A stretch of DNA of 5,261 bases from positions 1-5,261 of the forward strand of contig CALMDF010000196.1 in assembly GCA_937864895.1 (NCBI GenBank), in the 5' to 3' direction. This DNA comes from an uncultured Holophagales bacterium. GTDB lineage: Bacteria > Acidobacteriota > Thermoanaerobaculia > UBA5066. This document shows, one piece after another, positions 1 to 5,261 of the stretch. Made by a program: the position numbers and the translations under genes. Below the pieces are notes generated by a model. It saw nothing but the letters and a program-made list of their open reading frames with translations, did not search any database and was not told the origin of the DNA. Position 1 is the first letter of the stretch; each line of letters begins with the position of its first letter.

Positions 1-297
1 CTGGAGCGCCGCCTCGAGGAGGACGGCGAACGGCATCGTCCGCGAGCCGTTCTCGCCGAAGTACCAGGCGTCGGCGGGGACTTCGTACTCGACGGTCATC
101 GTCGCGCCCGGCTTCATCACGCCGATCGCCCCGTCGACCTCCGTCACGCGGCTCATGAAGAGATAGGGCGGCCCCGGGAGCCTCGCCACGCGCGTGGGCC
201 CGTCGAACCGGGTGTAGATCGGACCGAAGGCCTTCGACGGCTTTCCCCAGGCGCAGGCGAGGAGGCTTGCCCGGTCGAAACGGAAGCTCTCTACCCC
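1..297 (-). other. Hotdog domain 3, N-terminal part, truncated by window edge; catalytic His not seen
   Basis: Residues 1655-1753 begin a third hotdog unit in register with the previous two: FDRASLLACAWGK, FGPIY, then PPYLFMSRVTEVDG. The active-site region reads WYFGENGSRTMPFAVLLEAALQ in two halves around Met1742. No His lies between Trp1732 and the MP turn, and the Asp position is Glu1749. This looks like one of the non-catalytic (pseudo) hotdog units known from PfaC-type and myxobacterial Pfa3 proteins, which pair with an active hotdog to make a double-hotdog. The second half of the unit, and whatever follows it, lies outside the window, so a later active site cannot be excluded. Confidence 0.82.
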
Positions 298-3200
298 GGC
301 TGCGGGCCTCGTGTCGGCGGACGCCTCGGCGAGGAGGGCCGGCATCGCCTCGAGCGGCCAGTCGGGGACGAGCTCGATCGCGACCCGTCTCGCGTGGAAC
401 GCCTTCAGGCCGTCCACCGTGCAGAGGAGGTCCGCGAAGAGCGTCGGGGTCGGGCCCCCGACGACCTCCTCGACGAAGACCTCCGTGACGAGCCGGCGCG
501 AGGAGGGAGTGACCTGGCCGCGGCACTGGAGCTGGTACGGCAGCTCCGCGACCGGCCGGAACCGCCAGCCGTCCCGCGGCAGCGTGAAGCCGAGGGCCGC
601 GAGGTAGAACGACATCGCCTGCAGGCACCCGTCGAACATCAGGGTCCCGGGCATGCACGGGTCGTTCTTGAAGTGGCCGTCGAAGAACCAGAGGTCGGGT
701 TTCACGTCGAGCTCGGCCCGGAGGTACCCCCGGCCCCACGGCCCGCCCGAAGGGTCGAGGTCCGTGACGCGGTCCTGGAGGAGCATCCGCCCTTCCGGGA
801 TGCGCGGGCTGCGCGTATGCGTCTTCGCCCGCTCGAAACCCGCGCCGAAGCAGCCGAACGCCTCGCCGCGGGCGAACGCCTCGAGCGCTTCCCTCTCGAA
901 ACGGTTCTTCGTGCAGCGAACGGCGGGCGGCGCGAGGCGCGGTTCCGGGACGATCGCCTGCTCCTCGGGGCTCCAGAGGCAGCCGGCGGACTCGGCCAGC
1001 TCCGCGTCCGTGAAGAAGCCCGCCTGGCCCTTGCGGACCGTCAGCTGGGGCCGGTCGCCGTTCGTGCAGTCGTAGTGGAAGAACATGAGCCGCACGGGGC
1101 CCTGCGCCGCATGGCCGTCGAGGTGGATCCCGAACCGGAGCGTGTCGCCGGCGCGCGGCAGGTCGCCGTGCCAGGTCAGCTCGCACCCGAGGAGGCGGTA
1201 GACGCGCTCGCCCCGGTTCAGGAGGTCGACCCCGAGGTACGAGATGAGCATGAGGTCGGCCTGGCCCGCCTCGATCATCAGGCCCGGCGGCATGTACCCC
1301 TGGTGGAGGTACCAGGACTCCCAGGTCACGTCGGTCTCGGTCCAGATCGTTCCCTTCCCCATGCTCGCCGGCTCGGCCGAGAGGCCGACGACGCGGTCCG
1401 CGAGGAGGAGCGGCGGGAGCGGCATCCGGACCTGCCGGTCGTAGCGGTCCTGCGCGGCGAACGCGGGGCCGAAGATCTCGGAGATCCGGCCGCCGGCGTG
1501 GACCTCGAGCTCGCGGCGGTCGAAGCGGGGGCCGACGGGGTCGCCGTCGCGCCGGGGCGCGGCGACCGGGGACCCAAGCGCCTCGACCTGCGGCGCCGGC
1601 GGGACCGGCGAAACGGGCGGAGTCGCCGGAGCCGGCTCCGTCCGCGGGGCGGGGACGCCCTGCGTCGCCCCCGCGCGGCGCACCGCGTGGAGGAAGGTCT
1701 CCACGGCGGCCCCACGCGGGGGGCGGGCCCGCTCGTGCAGCGCCTGCTGCGCGAGGACGTGGTCCTGCTGGATCCGCGAGAGCTGCGCGACGTGGGCGCG
1801 GAAGCCTTCGAGGGCGGAGGGAACGAGTGCGGGAGGCGCGGGGGCCTCGGGCGCCGGGGCTGCCGCGGGTGGGACCGGCGGCGCCGGTGGGACGGACGGA
1901 ACGCGCGGAGCGGCGGGGACCCTCGGTTCGCCCGGCGGCACGCCCCAATCCTCGCCGACGACCGGGGGCAGGGCCGGGGCCGGGGCCATCAGCCGTGCGC
2001 CCGTAGGGGCCGGGTCGACGTCCGGGGCCGGAACCGGCGGGATCGTGATCAGGGGAAGGTGCGCCGGGAAGGCCAGGCTCCGGCCGCTGCCGGTCGAGGG
2101 CGGCACTCCCCGGAGAAGCTCGTCGAGCTCGTCGAGGGCCCCGTCACGCACCGGCACGCCCGCGGCGACGAGCGCCGCGACCGCGTCGAGGGTCGCCTCG
2201 AGTCCCTGTCCCTTCCGGTCGAGGCTGACGACGAGCGCCTCGCGCTCGCCGAGGAGGGAGCGGATCCACCGGCCGCAGGCGGCCTGCGGCCCGTGCTCGA
2301 CGAAGACGCGGACGCCGTCCTCCCAGGCTGCGAGGACGGTCGGGCGCAGGTCGAGCGTCTTGTCCGCCTGGCCGAGGATGGCTTCGGCGCAGCTCTCGGA
2401 CGTCGGCTCGTAGGAGCGGCCCGTCGCGTTCGTGTAGAAGCGGGCGGGCGGGCGCGGCCCGGCCGGAAGGGGCGGGGTCGTCGGCCGGCGGTGCAGCGAG
2501 AGCCACGCCTCCCTCACCGCGTCGAGCTCGGGGACGTGGACCGCGAGCGGGTAGCCGAGCCGAAGGCAGCGCCCCCGTCCCAGCGCCGCGACGACGCGGG
2601 CGCAGCCGTCCTCGTCGCCGGAGATGACGCAGTCCTCGTCGCCGTGAACGATCGCGAGGTGGACCCTCTTCTCGGAAGCCAGGGCCGTCGTCACGTCGGC
2701 GACGGGAGCGAGGACGGTCCACGAGGCCCACCGGACCGGGCCGCCCCAGGCGCCCTCGACGGCGGCGAAGCTCCCGCCGAGGTCGCGCGTGAAGAGACCC
2801 GAGCTCTCGCTTTCCGCGATGAGCGCATCGGCGTCGGTCCACGTTCCGGAAGCGAGAAGAGCGTTCGTCTCGCCCGAGGAGTAGCCCAGCCACGCGTGGG
2901 GCTCGATCCCGAGAAGGCCTCGGGTCAGCTCGGCGTGGAGCTGGCAGAGCGCGGAGGCGCCCCAGAGCTGCTCGAGAACCGTCGGCTCGCGGGAGTCGTC
3001 CTCGAAGGACCAGGCGAGCGCGAGAGGAAGCCTCCGGCTCCGTCGCGCGAGCGAGGAGGCGAGGCCCGGCAACCTCTCGAGGAGGTCGCGGCCCATGCCG
3101 CGATAGGCCGCCCCGGCGCCGGCGAAGACGAAAGCGAGCTCGCCCGTCACCGGCTCTTCGCGGAAGTGGATCCCCGGGCCGGCGGGCGTTCCATTCTCGA

Positions 3201-5261
3201 GGTGCGACAGGGCCCGCGCGCGCACGTCCTCGAAGGTCCCGTCGCGAGCCACGAGGACGAGGCGGGCGCTCGCGTTGCCGCCGAGGCCTTCGCGGCCGGA
3301 GCGCAGCGCGTCGATCACCGCCGCGCGATCGGGTCCCGCGAAGGCGCGCAGCCGCAGGGCGTCGTCCTCGGCGCGGCGCGCGTGCCCCTGGGCCTCGGCG
3401 AGCCTGACCGGCGGGCCTCCCGGCACGCCGACGCGGGCCGTGCGGGCGGAGGCCCCGGACGGGAGCCACGGCCGCCCGCCCGGGAGCCTCCGGTGGTGGA
3501 GGCCGAGCGCGGCGGCGGCGACGTGGACGAGGTCCGAGGCGGCGTGGGAGTGCCCGAATCGCGGCACGAGGCTCGCCGGGCGTTCGCCGTCGAGACCGAG
3601 CGGACGTCCGGGTTCCGTTTCCCCGTCTTCCGTCGTCCCCCCCTCGATCAGCGCCCAGACCCTGTCGCCGTCCCGCTCGGCATCCTCGAGCCGTTTCACG
3701 ACGAGGACGACCGCGGCGTCCCCGGGCGGGTTCGCCCCGCCGTCGCCGAGGGCCTCGACCGCGCTCGTGTGGACCTTCTCGCAGGAGAGGTCGACGGCGC
3801 CGACGAGCGCGGCGTCGAGCTCCCGCGTCCTGAGGGCCCGCATCGCGAGGGAAAGGGCGGTCGTTCCCGAGGGCTCTCCCGCCTGCACGGTGAACGCGCA
3901 CCCGCCCAGGTCGAGCTGCGAGCTGAGCCGGTTCGCCGGGATGTTCGGCATCGTCCCGACGACCGACGCCGCCTCGAGGACGGGGACGACCGCGTCGCGC
4001 GCGCTCCGGAGCCACTCCGCCGAGGCGCCCGCGTCGCGCGCCGTGCGGGCGAGGCGCCAGCGCGTGCCCCACCGGGCCACCTCGGCGTCGGGCTCCATCC
4101 CGACGAAGACCCCGGTCGTCTCGCGCGGCAGCGCCGCGCTCCCGCCGACCGCTTCCGAAGCGGCCCGGAGGACGGCGAGCTGCTGCGGCAGGGTCTGGCC
4201 GAGGTCCTTCGGCGGAAACCGCAGCCCCTCGAGGTCCAGCTCGACGGGGCCCATGCGCCCTTCTCCCCTCTCGTCGAGGAGGCTCCCGCCCGAGAAGAGG
4301 GCCTCGGCGAAGCGCGGCCGGTCCGGGGCGCCCGCCACGCAGCAGCCGAGCCCGACGACGGCGAGCGCGGGGGCCGGAGCTCTCCCACGCGAGCCGCCCC
4401 GCTCGTCCAGCTCCTCCGAGTCCTCGGAGACGACGAGGTGCGCGTTGTTCCCGCCGAAGCCGAACGCCGAGACCGCGGCGACCCTCGGCCCGTCGGACGG
4501 CCAGGGCTCGAGCCGCTCGACGAGCCGGAAGGGCGAGCCGTCGAGCGCGGCGGTCGGGTCCCCGGCGTGGAGCGTGGGGGGCCGCAGCCCCGCCTTCATC
4601 GCCCCGAGCACCTTCAGGAGACCGGCGGCGCCGGCGACGGTGATGAGGTGCCCGAGGTTCGACTTGAGCGAGCCGAGCGGCACTGGGCCGAGTCCCGCGA
4701 AGACGGCGCCCGTGCTGCGGATCTCCGCGGCGTCCCCGACCGGCGTCCCCGTGGCGTGCGCCTCGACGAGCGAAACCCGTTCGGGGCCGAGGCCCGCCTG
4801 CTCGTAGGCGGCGCGCAGGGCCCGCTCCTGCCCTTCCTCGGTGGGGGCGAGGAGTCCCTTTCCGCGCCCGTCGTTCGAGAGGCCCACGCCCCGAATGACC
4901 CCGTGAATCGTGTCGCCGTCCCGCCGGGCGTCCTCGAGGCGCTTGAGGACGACGAAGGCGGCCCCTTCCGCGGGGACGAGGCCGTCGGCCTCGCGGTGGA
5001 AGGGACGCGAGCGGCCGCTCCGGCTGAGCGCGCCGAGCGCGCAGAAGCCGACGTGCAGGAAGAGGTCGTCGGCCCGCTGGACGGCCCCCGCGAGCATCAC
5101 GTCGGCCTCCCCGTCGTGGAGCCGGTCGCACGCGAGCTTCATTGCGTAGAGCGAGCTCGCGCAGGCCGCGTCGAGGCAGAAGGCTCCCGCCTCGAGGCCG
5201 AGCGCGCGGCGACGGCGCGCTGCGGTCCCGCCGCCAATGAAACGATCCATAGGGACCACCG
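1..5261 (-). CDS. pfaC: PUFA/secondary-lipid synthase subunit, PfaC/Pfa3-like (KS-CLF-AT-DH-DH-DH), partial at both ends
   Basis: One frame stays open for 1753 codons with no stop. Its translation gives recognisable domains in order: KS (residues 1-280), CLF-like KS (296-600), linker (601-705), AT (706-1040), Pro/Ala linker (1041-1243), hotdog 1 (1244-1430), hotdog 2 (1450-1641) and hotdog 3 (1655 to the edge). In this family such megasynthases build very long or polyunsaturated acyl chains iteratively in the cytoplasm on ACPs carried by a partner subunit. Marine PfaC proteins have KS-CLF-DH-DH with the AT on separate PfaB; myxobacterial Pfa3 fuses KS, CLF, AT and several DH domains, which is the closest match I know. 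The start is outside: roughly 150-180 residues of KS precede residue 1, and Met4 (ATG at 5250-5248) is internal. The stop is also outside, and an acyltransferase (AGPAT-type) tail as in Pfa3 could follow. The family call is firm; the exact lipid product and the symbol (pfaC versus pfa3) are inferred. Confidence 0.9.
337..912 (-). other. Hotdog dehydratase domain 2 (FabA-like active site)
   Basis: Residues 1450-1641 contain the clearest dehydratase active site of the three. The motif GHFKNDPCMPGTLMFDG carries His1529 (673-675) and Asp1543, matching the FabA-type catalytic His/Asp pair and the MPG turn. The unit again opens with FEREALEAFARG and FG..F, includes LLQDRVTDLDP, and ends with HARRVAIELVP. 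In FabA relatives this pair catalyses 2,3-dehydration, and in some members isomerisation to the cis-3 olefin that can survive as a cis double bond in the final chain. It is the best candidate for the dehydration step in this protein. Confidence 0.92.
970..1530 (-). other. Hotdog dehydratase domain 1 (PfaC DH1-like)
   Basis: Residues 1244-1430 form a hotdog-fold unit of the FabA/PfaC type. It starts with FDRRELEVHAGGRI followed by FGPAF, then the MPLPPLLLADRV strand. The active-site region reads WYLHQGYMPPG, with candidate His1319 (1303-1305) and Met1323, and continues into MIEAGQADL, where Glu1330 stands where FabA has its catalytic Asp. The later blocks LISYLGVDLLNRG, YRLLGCELTWHG and the DGHA segment are close to PfaC-type sequences. 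In this family the hotdog modules remove water from beta-hydroxyacyl-ACP and can isomerise the double bond. Whether this unit is active by itself, or pairs with the next one, is not decided by the sequence. Confidence 0.85.
1531..2139 (-). other. Pro/Ala-rich flexible linker with an embedded helix
   Basis: Residues 1041-1243 separate the AT from the dehydratase block. Residues 1073-1147 and 1203-1230 are low-complexity, built from short Val/Ala-Pro-Pro units such as VPPAPPVPPAA. Between them, residues 1148-1180 (1720-1818) form a Gln/Ala/Leu-rich amphipathic helix (AQLSRIQQDHVLAQQAL), and a second short helix follows at 1187-1195. Similar Gln-rich helices precede the DH region in other Pfa-type synthases as I recall them. 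No DSL-type phosphopantetheine motif is present, so this is not a carrier-protein array. Its likely role is a tether that lets an ACP reach the separate catalytic domains. Confidence 0.75.
2140..3144 (-). other. Acyltransferase (AT) domain, PfaB-like
   Basis: Residues 706-1040 form an acyltransferase of the FabD/PKS-AT superfamily. It opens with the typical ELAFVFAGAGAAYRGMG strand. The nucleophile elbow GYSSGE carries Ser794 (2878-2880), and the partner His is probably His908 in PLAVHVPEL (2536-2538). The block VISGDEDG (878-885) matches the usual V(I/V)SG element. The C-terminal signature VEHGPQAACGRWI (987-999) followed by DRKGQG is like that of PfaB-type ATs rather than ordinary malonyl-loading ATs. 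I do not see the arginine-containing motif that usually binds the malonyl carboxylate; the corresponding stretch reads SSGLFTRDLGG. The donor and acceptor are therefore uncertain: it may move finished or intermediate acyl chains rather than load malonyl units, which the partner subunit's MAT could do. Confidence 0.88.
3145..3459 (-). other. CLF-to-AT interdomain linker
   Basis: Residues 601-705 join the CLF to the acyltransferase. The segment resembles the small alpha/beta KS-AT linker seen in modular synthases: a strand-like LRLRAFAGPD near 636-645, a helix near 646-655, a second strand RLVLVARD near 666-673, then a helix around 676-690. It has no catalytic motif and no phosphopantetheine attachment motif that I can see. 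Its exact borders are approximate. Confidence 0.6.
3460..4374 (-). other. Chain-length-factor-like (CLF) degenerate ketosynthase domain
   Basis: Residues 296-600 begin again with a KS-like start (LAVVGLGCCVAGAP) and form a second KS fold directly after the first. The block GTMPNIPANRLSSQLDLGG (residues 435-453) is typical of the second KS in Pfa/Hgl-type synthases. Where the KS has its nucleophile, this domain reads QAGEPSG, so Glu462 (3874-3876) replaces Cys. The region that would hold the EAHATGT His is absent. A remnant of the GHL motif survives as FGHSHAASD (His570). In this family such a domain pairs with the KS as a non-condensing partner that shapes the cavity and so influences chain length. 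The domain is about 300 residues, noticeably shorter than a full KS, and the loss is mainly between Glu462 and His570. Confidence 0.88.
4420..5261 (-). other. Ketosynthase (KS) domain, C-terminal part, catalytically complete
   Basis: Residues 1-280 are the second half of a beta-ketoacyl synthase, the domain that condenses a malonyl extender onto the acyl chain held on its cysteine. The nucleophile motif DAACASSLY places the active Cys at residue 33 (5161-5163). The first catalytic His is His168 in EAHATGTPVGD (4756-4758). KSNLGHL supplies Lys199 and His204 (4648-4650). Other conserved blocks are RPFHREADG, LKRLEDARRDGD and the C-terminal AFGFGGNNAH. A full KS runs about 420-460 residues with the Cys near 165-190, so some 150-180 N-terminal residues lie beyond the window edge. 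Everything needed for decarboxylative condensation that falls inside the window is intact. Confidence 0.95.

Noticed and set aside
1531..2139. Possible tandem ACP domains between AT and DH, because Pro/Ala linkers often separate ACPs
   Set aside because: No DSL-type phosphopantetheine attachment motif and no repeated helical bundle is present; only one isolated helix pair is seen.
3696..4388. A 230-codon open frame on the minus strand inside the CLF region
   Set aside because: It is in a different phase from the conserved CLF translation and has an Arg/Ser-rich low-complexity product; a shadow frame.
3275..4807. A 510-codon open frame on the plus strand
   Set aside because: It is antisense to the KS/CLF coding region, rich in Ser/Arg/Pro/Ala, has no recognisable domain, and is the expected mirror of GC-biased codons.
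3640..4965. Similarity between KRLEDARRDGD (KS) and KRLEDAERDGD (CLF) as a sign of recent duplication
   Set aside because: This motif is widely conserved in KS-fold proteins, and the surrounding sequences are strongly diverged, so it reflects ancient KS/CLF homology rather than a recent event.
2144..5131. A 995-codon open frame on the minus strand, out of phase with the synthase frame
   Set aside because: Its product is an Arg/Pro/Gly-rich string without any domain motif, and it overlaps the frame that encodes KS, CLF and AT with intact catalytic motifs. It stays open only because stop codons are rare at this GC content.
5248..5250. ATG in the synthase frame near the window edge (Met4) as a possible gene start
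   Set aside because: It lies only 29 residues before the active-site Cys of the KS. A start there would delete the first half of the KS fold, and the frame remains open upstream to the window edge.

Overview
The window is a stretch of very GC-rich (about 70% or more by eye) bacterial DNA that lies entirely inside one large minus-strand gene. Reading the minus strand in the frame whose codons begin at 5259, 5256 ... 3, I translated all 1753 codons and met no stop and no frameshift. The gene is open at both ends: its start lies beyond position 5261 and its stop lies beyond position 1. There is no intergenic DNA here, so no promoter, ribosome binding site, terminator or RNA gene is present. Residue numbers below count from the first complete codon (5259-5257); residue n occupies bases 5260-3n to 5262-3n.

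The product is a multidomain iterative synthase of the PUFA/secondary-lipid family (PfaC, myxobacterial Pfa3, thraustochytrid ORF B; more distantly the cyanobacterial Hgl proteins). In protein order: C-terminal part of a catalytically complete ketosynthase (Cys33, His168, Lys199, His204); a chain-length-factor-like second KS whose Cys is replaced by Glu462 and which lacks the first His segment; an alpha/beta linker; a PfaB-like acyltransferase (Ser794, His908); a Pro/Ala-rich linker with one embedded helix; then three hotdog (FabA/PfaC dehydratase-type) units repeating about every 208 residues. Only the middle hotdog has the textbook FabA His/Asp pair. The third is cut by the window edge.

No acyl carrier protein, ketoreductase or enoylreductase is seen. 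In known systems of this family these sit on partner subunits (PfaA/Pfa2 and PfaD/Pfa1), so neighbouring genes outside the window should supply them. The division of labour inferred here is: KS/CLF elongates, AT loads or transfers acyl groups, and the hotdog modules dehydrate and possibly isomerise the growing chain. The final product (EPA/DHA-like PUFA, or another specialised lipid or polyketide) cannot be told from this window.

The organism is a high-GC bacterium with strong G/C-ending codon use and a marked preference for CTC over CTG leucine codons. A myxobacterium, Acidobacteriota member or similar soil/environmental lineage is plausible, but this is a guess. Other long open frames in the window are high-GC shadows of this gene.
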